Source: Leptasterias polaris
Lineage: Eukaryota; Echinodermata; Asteroidea; Forcipulatida; Asteriidae
NCBI GenBank assembly: GCA_037783415.1
Contig: JAZGTN010000035.1
Location: forward strand, 5,022,001-5,086,000
Reading direction: 5' to 3'
DNA: 64,000 nt
A program made the position numbers and the translations under genes. The notes below the pieces were generated by a model, which was not told where the DNA came from, ran no database searches, and saw only the letters and a program-made list of their open reading frames with translations. Below, in pieces: positions 1-13,100 of this stretch; position 1 is the stretch's first letter, and each line of letters begins with the position of its first letter.

Positions 1-2385
1 CTATATTGAAGAATCCCATACTTTTTTTTATTCAAAGAAGAAAGGTAATCAATGTTTTCATTAGAAACTGTCAAAGCGCCTTTGAAAATGAAGAGGCGAT
101 ACGACCCACAAACACCTGCTACGCCCAGAAGCAGATGTAAGAACCTTGGCTATAATTGTATCGGGGCTACAATCCCACCCATTGAACATCCGCACATGTT
201 AGACAAGATGATTTAAGTGACACAGAAAAGTGGCACAGAAAATGGTCGGAATCAATCACTGTGTTCGTGGACATGCTATTAAGGTAGAATTGTAAATCAT
301 GAACAAGTAAAATTAGACACAAATATCAATAGATTGTGGACTGTTTTATTACTATGATGTGATACTCAACAGAAATATTCGTTTATCAGAATTCTTTTGA
401 TCGTGCGCATTGTGAAACAGTTTCACATTATGAAACATCTCATCACGATGTTACAATCAGTCTCATCCATCAAGTTATTATCAGCATGCATCACCTTGAG
501 GGGAGACTAGCGCGAATTTATTCTCACCAAACTGATAAAGTTCAATGACATAAAGATCAGATAATGCTTGACTAAAACTTAAATTTACACACCGCTGAGT
601 GGGCTCGGAATTTTAATTGTAGCGCATTAGACAAAACTTGAGATAAATATTACTGCGGGTGTAAAGCAATCAATACATGAGATTTGTATAGTCGACTTGC
701 ACCGCGCTTGAAGACAGCGAGCTCGTGTGTGTGCGTTCATATAGCCCCTAACTGCACCGTTATCGATTTAAAATTCAAGATGATATTGATATGCCCTCTC
801 GGGAACCTTTTGGTGGACGTGGAGGGAGTGAGTTGTTCCCGTGTTGATAGATATTACTTAGTCCGTAGTATTCAGGAAAAGATACGTGTCGAGTCACGAG
901 GTGACAGGTGGGGAAGTCAAGGGTGCTATATCAACGGGTAGATTTCTACAAATATGCATCTATAATGCAGAATGGACCGACATTGTTTCACACTCATAAA
1001 AACACGTCCTTGGTACAAACACGAGCATAATGAAACGCCCCACAAAAATGTAAATTAATTTCGCAATATTTCTTATTACTATAGGCCCCCCCTATTTAAA
1101 GTTTAATGTACTTGGAGACGATGATAATTAGGTGATGATCACGCTGCTTTTGATCGAGGAATATAAACTACACCGAAACTATACAAACGGCTAGATTAAT
1201 AAACAAGCTGCTGCGTTGTACTACAGCAGCTGATCCGTCTGACTTGAATAGTACAGATGTTTTCATAGCCATCCCAATGCTTGACATTTGTACAAAGTCT
1301 CGTCATCTAAAGAAGTAGAAAAAAAGTACGGCGAGAGATTCGCCTTATACAAAAGCAGCTAAGATTGATAGACGGTGTTGACACAGGCACAGGGTAAAGA
1401 AGCGTCACAATATGCAAGCACCTGCCCAGTCCGTCTTGCAACAGGAAATCATCTTGTATTACTTTTGGATTCAATTCACAATAAAATACCAAGCACTTTT
1501 TACTTGATGAGTAGTGAGATCTTAGAATTAATTTGTTAAACACACTAATATCATTGAGATTTCAACTAAATGCAACTAATTGAATTGAGTTGGTGCACTT
1601 TAAGATTGTTTTACCCCCTGTCTCCTTCAATGTTCATCCATTGCTTTTTCTGTGTGCTTTCTTCCTCTCTCTCTTTTAATTTCTTTCCACTCGAGTGCTT
1701 CTGTTACACCAGTATATCTGTTGTATGTGTGTTGTGCAGTCATTTTAACCTTCCAGAAAGACTCTGATAGGGTCGAAACGTCAGGCCATTAAATACAAAT
1801 TAGTGTTGTATTAGTACAGAGACAGTTCGTTGACATAAACCACACAAGTCACACACTCTAAATTTTCAGTCAAAACAAAACATTTATTTTTATGAACAAG
1901 TTCGAAGGTTCAACCCATTACAACAATTTGAGGCGTTCAGAAAATGTAAATTTTTCTTTTCTTTTCATAATTACAATTTTTGTAGCATGACCATATCTTT
2001 TCAACAATTGGAACTTGTACAATTATTTTATATTTTTTTGAAAGAAAAACAAAAGTTTAAGAGCAAACAAAACGTCTTTCTATTTATATCAAGTACAAGG
2101 GACATAATGAATGTTACTTGCATCACTAGGCGTCAATTACTTTCAAATTTCCCTCATCTCGGCCCATTATACAATCACAGAGCTGCCAACATTTGTATCT
2201 TGCAATCAGAGAGATAATTATAGAAATACATTAAACATAATAGGGACAAAGTTTCCATACTCAGGGAGATTGTTCAAATTTGTTCATCAGAACGTGGACA
2301 GATTGGTGTAATTTCCAGGGAATTTCTGCAGAATCAGGGAGAGTTGGCAGCTCTGCAATCATGACTTTTAACATACCAGGGCTCG
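1..2385. other. No recognised gene; IFT74 downstream flank
   Basis: I find no exon with splice context and no family match on either strand. Open frames here are short and have no recognisable content. The stretch lies 3' of IFT74 and is AT-rich. A line of degenerate repeat-like sequence near 1760-1800 (GGGTCGAAACGTC) looks like the end of an old retroelement but cannot be placed. Confidence 0.5.
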
Positions 2386-2531
2386 ATTGCACAAAGAGCT
2401 AAGATTGATCTGAAGTGCCAATCGATTTTAATTGCAAAGCAGAGTGTGATGTCACAGTACAAATCACTATGGTGATACTGACAACTCACCTTAAAGATGA
2501 ATCTTAGTGCTTTGTGAAATCGTCCCCAGCA
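2386..2531. mobile_element. Short MITE, terminal repeat GGGCTCGATT..CACAAAG
   Basis: The ends are inverted copies: GGGCTCGATTGCACAAAGAG on the left, and CTTTGTGAAATCGTCCCC on the right reads as the complement. The inside holds a second pair of inverted blocks (GCTAAGATTGATC / GATGAATCTTAG). A relative with the same ends lies at 47128-47275. Superfamily not determined. Confidence 0.65.
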
Positions 2532-2649
2532 GTGTTTAACTACAGATTATTGGATGCACTGCATATATCTTCATGGATAACAATTGCTGTTATTAACACA
2601 TTTTTGATTCAAAAACAATCTGTATTTATCCATCCTGAGGATGCATACC

Positions 2650-3050
2650 AAATCATACAATAAAGAAACTTACAGGTATTATATAGGATTGGTAGAACTG
2701 ACAAAATAGTTGCAGACAGTTCATGTTTTGTGTGATCAACCATATACATGAAATAACAAACCTGTGAAAATGTGTGTGAGTCAGGAGAAAATAGTGACAA
2801 ACCATGCACAAGTTTCAACATGTAAACACATTGTCCTAAGTTTCGGTTGTAACAACCAAAATCAGGTGTTGTGTTTTTTTTAGGATTTCTTGAACATGAC
2901 TTCTTTTCAGAGAGAAATGTTTCACTGACAAAATAGTTCTCGTATGGACTTCATAATCAGTAGGCCTAAGCTTTCAGACTAAGATTAAACAATGATGTTT
3001 TTTTTATCCTTCGCAATCCTGTATAATATCTTTAAAACATCGGAACCTGA
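2650..3050. repeat. Old interspersed repeat copy, related to 40195-40620
   Basis: Long stretches match 40195-40620 in the same order and orientation: GTAGARCTGACAAAA, then GTTCATGTTTTG, then GAGTCAGGAGAAAATAGTG, then TTTCAGACTAARATT. It shares phrases with the TTAA-flanked family at 4802, 8596 and 45155. This and the following stretch up to 4115 probably include the IFT74 3' untranslated region; no polyadenylation site can be assigned with confidence. Confidence 0.55.
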
Positions 3051-4115
3051 AATTTATTATCATCAATATCTACTACGTGTACAGCTTCAAACATAAACTT
3101 GTTAATATGTGTACAGTGTTCACTCTAGAGTTATTACAAATACAAATGTCATTGAGACTTGTGCTCAGTTTTGACAAATGAATGCATCATGTTTATTATA
3201 ACTAGTGTTTACTTATTCAGTATTGACTGAGACATGCTGGTGTGTTTCAATTACAATACCATAATTCGATGTGACTAGTGAATTTAAGCTGGGAGAGTAG
3301 TGAAATGACAACAAACTAACTGGTCACCGAGTAAATTTAAAGGCAAACCCATTATAGTATTTGGATATAATATAATAATTACAGCATTGTCCCTTAAATA
3401 AAGTGTTTTCTGGGGTTTAGAGGGCCTCTACATGCTTCTGTTTAACCATTTGAGAAGGGATTTTGTTCATTGAAACAAACATATTGCACACTTCAAATCT
3501 ACTGTACACCAAAGTGTAATTGTGTAATGATGGTCTAATATTCTCATGATGCACCGCAGAGTTGGCGAAGTCCTAAATATTTTTATACTTTGGACTATCT
3601 TGGGTGTGGTTTATCTGGTAACTTCCATTGTATGTACTAGTCTTGTTCCTACTTGCAGCTTAAAACTGGGGTCATATATTGGTTTTTGTCAACGTAATGC
3701 TGATTTACAGGCATCTTTATCAAGACTGATACATTAAAAGTTACATGTGAAAGTTTCAGCTGAATACAGTGTCTACTTGTTGAGAAAACTGCAAAAAACT
3801 TTCTTGGTATTTTCATCTATATTTAGTAAGGGCTGACAGCGGGTTCTGGCCGCAGCATCAGCACCAATTCTCAGAAATCTGAGAAGCGACTCATGCATGA
3901 ATCATTTTTCAGATTCAAATGTTTTGGGAAGAAAAATTATCCAAACCATATTACTTCAAAGGGAATTCGTTCTCATAATAGTTTACACTAGCAACAGCTG
4001 CAGTGCCTCACCAATTTATAACTCTACCTTAAAAGAAAATTGAACACATCGGTAGTATTTTATAGGGTAATGACCTTGAATGTCTTGTAGGAATCATCTT
4101 TAAGACACACTGACA

Positions 4116-7100
4116 TCATCGTTGGGTACCTCTCACCAAGCTGTCTTGTAACAGCTTGTTGTACTCATTGATTTGATTCTTGACACTTGACACTAGAGGG
4201 CGGTAGTCACTCTCCATGCTCTTTGCAGCAATGACTGTTGAAATACTGGTTAAGGAAAAAAACACACCTAATTTTGAATATTAACAGTTTTTTTTGCCAA
4301 CAATCAATCTTCTCAAAGACACATCTTGTAATATAGATTTTAAAAAAAGGTTGAATTTTTATTCTAAAGACTCACTGTCTTAGCTTAAGTGTTGTATTTT
4401 GATGACTTGATAAGTGTAATTTGTTGACTTCATAACAGACCTATTCGTAACCAATTGAAACTGCCGAAAGTCAGACCGTTCTCGTTAAAAATATAAACAA
4501 ATTTCTGCCACTTAGATTGCTAACATCATTAAATATGTCTCGTAATGAAACCAAAGAACCCTCACTGTACCTGTAGGCCTGAAGTTACCTGTGTGGAGAG
4601 GATGATTCAGAAATTTCAGTTTTAGATGTAGGAGGCCAAACCCCGTGCATTTTTGTGTGTGCAAGACTTAGAAAGGAATGAGCATACAGTGTTTATCACA
4701 CATCGGTGCAAGTTATTCCTCATCATATTGTTTGACGGTGTACAGACTCTTCAAATTTTGCACATAGTTGAACTTTGGGTCCCGTTAACCAGTTCGCTTA
4801 AAGGCATTGTATACTTTTGGTAACAGCTCAAAATCTGAGTCCACATTTTGTGTGATTCAACATATGCATGAACAAACAAACCTGTGAAAGTTTGAGCTCA
4901 ATTGGTCATCGAGGTCACGATAAAATAGTGAAAAGAGACCTTATGTGTTTTCTGTTTTTCAAACATCAAGTTTATTATCACGCGTGATAAAAACTATTGT
5001 TTTACTCATTTCTCAGAAACGATAGCATTTTAGGCAGAAATATTTTAAGGAACCCTTTCTACCATTACTTACTTTAAATCATGTAAGTTATGTGTGAATC
5101 TGTGAACATTTGTGTTTTTCGATCCTACCAATAGTGTACAGGGCCTTTAAAAATAATTTTTCCTTTACCCATGCAGGATTATTTTCAGTCCAAAAGCAGA
5201 CATGCATTTGAATCTATTAATATAGAACTGTCAGCGACATATATAAAGATTGGCAGTATTTCGTTAAACATTCAATATAAAGGATACATTCTTTCATGAC
5301 AAAGTTATTTTGTTCATGATGCTGCCATTTTCTTTCTAGATTGCCGAGTTGAGCGTGTGTCTCATTCTCGTTCAGTTGTGTCTTCATCGCTTCGTAGTGA
5401 GAAGATAGCTCTTGCACAGCTAATATTAGAAAACAATGAAATACAAATTAATTCAGTAGGAAAAAGGTAACTGAGCACTTACAGGTTTCACAACCCTACA
5501 TGGGTGCCTTTAACCTTATTAGAGATCATTTGTTTCTGGCCACTGTTGTTGGTTTTTATACTGTATTTTTTCAGCAAAAATGTCGACTACAAAAAAAAAG
5601 GAATCAGAATTTTTGTTTTTTGTTTTACACATGTGTCAACATGGGAAACATTGGAAAGTGTTGATTCTGTACATGACTGATTTCACTACAACCTTTTTCT
5701 GTGAGTGGATGTAGGTCAAATCTCTCGGTTGCTTGTGGCCGCTGTGGGAATTTTGGTACAAGCCACTTGTGGCTGCTATGGTTTCTTAAGGGTTGAACAA
5801 AACACCGAGTATCAAAGTCTAACAGTGCACTAGAATAAAGTCCTGCTCTTGTCAGAGTGTGGGTTCGAGTCCCGGTCATGGCACTTGTGTCCTTGAGCAA
5901 GACACCTAACCATACTGTTTTGTCCTTCAGATGGGATGTAGATATACCATTGTGATGCAATTTACTCCTGTTCTTCTGGTTTGCAACTATTTTGTAACAA
6001 TTCAACTGTCAATCTCTCACATGTGGAAGCCAGGTTTCTACTTTTTTACTTACCTTTCTTGAAAGTGTCCCGTCTTGTTGTGAGTGTTACCTTTTCTTCC
6101 TGTAATTTCTGTGTAAAAAAAAAAAAAAGTATTTCAAATCTTAATATTGTACTAGTTTAACTGAGAAACAATGGTTCAAGTCCAGCATCATTTATTTATT
6201 TTCAGTCAGCATAATAGTTACTGTTCGCTGATCAAGTTAATTTCTATCTTTACTGTTTACAATTATTTGTTGGTTGCACCACAAACTGGCATATGGTGCA
6301 CAGAAGCAAAAATTCTGTGTTTGGAGAAAATCGCAGTTGAAGTTGAACAATTTTTCAAACTGCTGTCTGAGACAGCTTACTATTATTTAAACAAAAGCAT
6401 TTAAACACCAAAGTAAAGCTGACTTCTTCCCCAGTACAAAACAGTGAATGTATTTTCGATCATGCAACTGTTTTGATGAGTTATTAATTCCTAAACACAT
6501 GCGCCACTTCATGAATACGAAAAACAAACAAACCAAGAAGTGAACACAGAGCAATGTGTACAAACCAATGCGCAAATCGCATTGTAATAACGCTAAACTA
6601 ATAAGGTTAACAGATACGCCACTTTGTGGAAACTCAGAAGTCTTACTCAGCATATTGGCACCATGCCAGGGCTATGTCTTTCAATGAATAAAGTGACATA
6701 TCATGATATCATGAATTCATTTGGTGCTCGATATGGATCATGGTGTCCCCCCCCCTAATGTGTCTTTATTGTGTGCTTGGAATCTCAGGAATGCTTTACA
6801 GGATTTGGGGGTGGGGTTACTTCTGTACAAGGTTTAAGGCAGGATTTGGTAAGAGGGTATCAAAAGTTGCCGGAAATTTAAAAACTGGGTGTCAAAATGC
6901 TCACTCACAATACATTTACATGTAAATGACAGACAAAACACTAAAACAGGGTGTATAAATTTAAAACAGGTTGCCCAAAAGACACCCAGACACCCCTTTC
7001 GCCAATACTATTTTTCTGCACAAGAGGAAAACGGTGTTCTCCTGAAGACGAGCAGAGTATATTGTTTGAAACGTCGAGACCACACCGGCAAGTTTCAGGG

Positions 7101-10100
7101 CCAACACTCCTCCAAAAGAGTTTTTACACATGGTTGTAACCGCAAGTTTACTATTTATAGTTACTTCTATTTTTCACACCATGCAAAGCTTCAATCACCA
7201 CTTAGGAAAACAGTGTGGTAAAATTTGGGAGGGGGGGGGGGGACACGACCACACCCTCTGCCCCTTATCGAGCATGGTATACGTGATTTATACCTGTTTC
7301 CTTTGATCAGACTCAGATCTAAGTTTATTCAGATCTGAGTAGGTGGCAAGTTCATCTTCCATGGTGCTTATCTTGGCCTTCAAGGTGTCCAACTCTGAAT
7401 TGATTTTAGATTCTAACTGCTCCACCTTCTGCAGATCGAGCTGGAGACGTGTACTCTCTGTGGGACGATAAGAACATTAAAGATCAAGAAAATACACTCG
7501 AGTCTTTCCTTCGTGTAATGTGTAGACTTTGGCAAATAAAATTTGGAGTGGGACTTAAACCCGCAAACTCCGGATTAATGTGCCAGCGCCCTACCAACGG
7601 AGCTATCCTTGCTAGTTCTATGTTAACAGTCTCCCTATTTTGTCAGTATCTTTGTTTGAGGGTGCTATTCAGAAGCCATTCAACCTGTAACTGCCGTATA
7701 GCAAGGGATCACGATACAATCCGGGAAGCGGCAGCAGAGGGATCACCTCAAGGGGTTGGTTACTTTGGAAAATATAATGAAGTTAAGCATGTCGTGCCTG
7801 AGTAATCTAGTGTACCTGATGCAAGTCCTGGTGGCAAAGCTATATCAGAGTGTGGGTTTGGATCCCTCTTATACCCAACACACTTAACTCTAATTGCTTC
7901 TTTTGAACCAGGGGTAAATATGTACCTGTGAGGGCAGGGATGGTTCTTGGAATTGATTTAGATAAGTGCGCTACTTTCTTGGCAGCACAGGCTGCATACA
8001 ACCCCCTGGGAGCTGAGATGGTTTAAGGAATGGTGTAAAGCATGTAAAAGAACCCAGTCCAATTAGGGAAATGGGTTTGCCCCGGTGTTTCTAGTGTGGT
8101 TGGCTGCAGATTTTGCCCTGTCAACTAGAAAACCGTTACAAAGTGTTATATAAAAAGGTCTCATAGTTCAAACATGGCTCTGCATACCTCTCAATAGTAA
8201 TTGCTTTGAGATGCCCGTCAGGTAAGACATAGCGCTTTTATAAGAACTTCGTATTGTTACTTTTATTATTTTTCACGTGCCATGAGCCTCATACTTGGCA
8301 GATACCTGCCCTATATGTCCAGGGCTGGAGTTTTACACTGAACCACAGGCTTGAGGCTAGTGTGTTTAGTGTCAGGCCAGTAAACTCACACATGGATAAG
8401 TCCGGCAGACTTGTGTTTTTCAATTCAATATCTTCATTTAAAAAAAAGCAATGCTCAAATGTTGGCTTTTATTCTGATAGATATCTTTCAATTCTGTTGA
8501 GTATCGAAGTCTACTTTCCCATAAGACAAATGAGATCACTCTTCTCATCTCTAAAAAGAAAACAACAACAATAACAACAACATTCCAGGCATTAAAGGGT
8601 GTGTACATTACAACATTGGTAAGAATGAAAATATAAATGTTCACAGATTTGCACATAACTTACATGGTATAAAGATGGTCATGGTGGAAAACTTCCCTTC
8701 AAATAGTTTTGCTTGAAATGCCATAGTTTTTAGGAAATGAGTAAAATAATAGTCTTTATCCTGCAGGATAAATTCCGATGTTTGAAAAGAAGTTAAAACA
8801 CATAAGGGGGTTTTTCACTGTTTTCTCATGACTCCGAGGACCGATTTAGTTTAAACTTTCACAGGTTTGTTATTTCATGTATATGTTGGGTCACATCAAG
8901 TTTGGATACAGGTCTTTGGCAATTACCAATGTTGTACACACCCTTTAAGCCATGTGGTCTTGTGTTTTTCAATTCAATATATTAATTTAAAAAAATTATG
9001 TTTAAATGTTGACTTTGGCTTTGATAAATATCTTTGAGATCACTCTTCTCTACTCAAAAAGAAAACAACAACAAAAAAACAAACAACAACAACAATAACA
9101 TTCCGAGCAACAAGTCCTGCGGTCTTGTGGATTTTTCCACCCAATTCGAGCCCTGAAGTCCTTTAATTCTTATATTTAAAGACCATACCTCCAGCCAGAG
9201 TAGATGCTGTTGCTTCCGATTTGTGCATCTCAGTCTGTTTGAAGTTGAGATCATCCTGCATACGTGATAGTTCATGTGGGCTCGGCATGTGCTTTGTACG
9301 ACTCAGGTTCTAATACAAAATAACAAGTATCGAAAGTGCTAGAAAAGTAGATCATAGGGCAGGATTTCTTTATACATGGAGAAAGCAACGGCTACTTTTA
9401 AGGTACAAAGGTCTGAACCGTCCGCTGACAATGTGGAAATTGTCATCCCTGCCGGTAGACTGTGAACAAATTGACGGCTTAATTTAGGTTGGCTCAGTGG
9501 TTTCACCTCTGTGACCCCCGGGTCAAATCTCTGACCAGAGCCATGCATGTGGATTGGGTTTTCAGTCCCTACCTGATTGCATGGATTTTGTCCTATTTGG
9601 GGTTTTCCTCCCACAACTATAACTTTTAGCATTTCTTTATCATTTTGTAGTTACACAAGTATCTTCAGGCCTACTGGTCACAGTACTAGGTGCTTTTGAG
9701 GGTCCTTGGTTTCATTCAAAGAGATATAATAATAAAAATAGTAACAATAATAACAGTAATAATCAGGGAACTTCGTAAGATTTGGCAGGTGAAAGTGAAA
9801 GTAGTCCCTGTGGGGAAACATCTAGATGAAATAGGGACAACTGTGAGGGTAGATCTATTACAGAAGGCGGCGCTGTTGGGTAAAGCAACGATCCTGAGAA
9901 AGACCCTTGAGATCTAAGGCTACGGGACGTAGCCCGACTCAAGGAGTTACCGGCACAAAGGAAAAAGTGATCTTTCTTTTGCATGCTGTGATGAAAAATG
10001 AAAAAATAACAATAATAATAAAGTAACATACCCTGCTCATGTGGGATAATATAGCAACTATGTTCTCTTCAAGATTTGACTTGTGTTCCTGTCGGAGAAG

Positions 10101-13100
10101 AAGAAGCAAAATTCATGATTCAAGATAGTTATTACATACCCAACAACTAAATTATTACATAAATTACACCCCACCCCAAGCAAAGATACAATAAACAAAC
10201 AAACAAATGTCAAAGACAAAATCCACAACTTGTGATTTAAATGAAAAGATAAGGACCTTTGTTTCCAAAGCATTTTGAAATGTGTAAATTCTGACACTCT
10301 TTGTTTCTGGTCTATTTTAATGTAGAACAGGAATCTCCACCATGTTGTATTGAGTTTAAACCGTAACCCACATTATGGGAAATGGTTTTGAGAAATTTCA
10401 TCTCATGTATCCATTCCTCGACTTAAAAAACATGGATCAGTGGTTGCAGGGTAGGTTTATACCTTGCGGACTAAAGCTAATTTGCATTGTTACAAATGAA
10501 GGAATGAACCATTTTCTTCAAAGGGTGGTGCGACCGTATTACAAGGAACAATAATACAGGGCACGTCTGATGACTAGGACTAGATTATAATAGAGTTTGT
10601 ACCAATTTTATAGTAAAACTATTACCCAACTTATGTATAAAAATACTATAAAAAATATTAAATAGAAGCATCATGTGATTCTCAATGCTGAAATAGTTCT
10701 TTATGAGATGTGATTTTAAGTCACATGATTAATACTCACACTTTCCTGTGCTTTTGTCTCTTCAAATGTGTCCAAGAATTCTGGAAAGAGAAGCAAAAAA
10801 TGGTTTGAATATCGAAAATGATGGTATTGACCCAATTGATCTCATGTTGTCATCCAAAAAAATCTTGGATGCGGCATTTTTTGGATGGGCATTTTTTGGA
10901 ATCAATGTCCCAGTGTGTCATACAGTGTAGTGTGCATTTTCAGGTACACAAACCCACACTCTGGGGTGCACTTTGGCGGTTGTAATCAATAACTGTTTTG
11001 GTCATTGGCCAGTGATTAACCATTGGCCAATTCAACCAGAACAGTTAATGTTTACAACCGCGAAAACGCACCCCTGCTGATCAGAAACACCAGAGCTCGA
11101 ATCTGGTGCGCTTGACTGCTCGACCACGACACCCCACTTAAGATATAATCAATGAAAAAGCTGATGTGACAGTCAAGCTAGCTAGTCACTGCCAGAGCTG
11201 TATATTGAGAGAGTTGTGACAACTTGCAATTAGAAGCCATTTTGTGTCAAAAAACGCATTGGGCAAACACAGGGTGCCAGACTAGTCTGCCCTTTTGGGT
11301 TGTGCTACATTTGGACCGAAAATGGCGTCCAGCATGCAACCACGTGACCAAAGAAAAACGGTCCCTCTATGTTGCAACTCTCTCAATACACAGGTCCGTC
11401 ATTGCTAAAGGTGAAGTGTAAATAGTGTTAGGATAAGACACCATGAGCCATTCAAACTAACCTGTCATAGTCTCCTCTCTCTTCTTAAGTTCCTTGTATT
11501 TCATGTTCTTCTCACCTAGAAAATGAAAAAAGAAATGATCAAGTACAAATCAAGCATGGATATCAGTGGGGGGGAGTGGGGGACATGCCCCCCCCTATAG
11601 TTATTGCCAACGGCCCAATTTAAACCATGTACATATACATGTAGTACTACAATTAGTGTAACGATAGGACTATAACTGTATATTCTTTGTGTTCAGTTTA
11701 CAGTAACACCATGTGTTTATATCTATTTGCTATGTAGATTTGTTCTTTGAGAACTTGTCTTGCCGTTTAATTCTACTGCCGCGGAGTAGATTTCAGAATT
11801 CGGAAGACTATAACTTCATACTGACAACCGATAGATGAACAAAATGAAATACCTTGATGTTCTTCCAGATCCAAATCCAACTGTCGTATTTCGTCCTGTA
11901 AACTACTGATTTGGTCTCTGTATTCCTGAATTCTAGACGAGTAGAAACAAATGGTTGATTAACCCTCTTGCTGTCTGACCATTCAATACCATTCACTGTG
12001 GTTTTGAATGATAGATAAGCTATGCCAGCCTTGCAATATGATACCATGAGGGAATGCATGTACACAGTACACAGTTAGTTCTGTGCACAGTTGTGCCACC
12101 ATACACAACCTTGGCAGTTGAATGGTTTCAAATGGTTGGTCAACTCACTTGAAAATGTTGCGAACAGTAGGAGGGTTAATAGTGGAGTGGTTTATAGAGG
12201 AATTGGCTATGCTTGTTAACCTTGCAGGTCTATTTCCAGTAAGGTCCGATTCCCACCATCATTGTAAAAAGTTTTACTTTTCATCTAGATTTTAACTTTG
12301 TCAGGTCTCGCCCTTAGCACTAGCCTGGGGTACAATGTCTAGTAAAAAGTCTCGCCCTTAGTACTAGCCTGGGGTACAATGTCTAGTAAAAAGTCTCGCC
12401 CTTAGTACTAGCCTGGGGTACAATGTCTAGTAAAAACTGCTATGGACTAGGAGTTAAAACCACTTCTTAACTTGCCCTGTGGGCTACTAAAAACTGTGCA
12501 ACCTACTTGTTGAATACATTATATTTTAAAGTGTCAAAGCTATTTTTGAGTGTGTGAATTTAATTCCATTTGACCAATTAACTGGTTGAGATCGCTACCA
12601 TTGATACATCAGAATGATATATTTATGACAATACATGTTAAAAATCTGGGTTACTAAAACTTCCTGTGGGCAAGTAAAACGCACAAGTTCCTAGCCGGGT
12701 GGGCTACTTTACAAAATCTTAAGCACAAGGTCTGTTTGTACTTCATTCTTATTTATACTTTTGAGCATTTGTTAGGTTTTTTAAAGTCAAATTAGCAACT
12801 TACTGTCTGTCCATGCCTGCTATTTCTTGGTTGTCTTCTTTGACTTGTTTCAAGAGGCGTTCTCTTTCTTCAGTGGGTGTCCCTCTCGTCTGATCCTCGG
12901 CAATTAATTGAGCTTTTTTCTCTTCCAACTCATGCAGCTGCTCATAAAGACGCACTGCTTCTTGCTTTATCTGAGAGTGAGATAGATCCTATGGGATACA
13001 ACAAGAAACTAGTTATATCATGTCAAAAATAGAGTACAGGTTTAGTACTTGGTACTCGGTTGTTATCCTGGCGTGTCATGGCCGAGAGGTCCAGTTCACC

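Noticed and set aside
684..941. 85-codon frame at the left edge
   Set aside because: No recognisable domain, signal or splice sites; length is expected by chance.
5625..6005. 126-codon minus-strand frame
   Set aside because: It covers a SINE and lies in an IFT74 intron; no protein family resemblance.
7042..7075. Hammerhead-ribozyme-like core CTGAAGA ... GAAAC
   Set aside because: With G68 kept as the unpaired core G, the first stem II pair would be C-T, and no partner strands for stems I and III were found.
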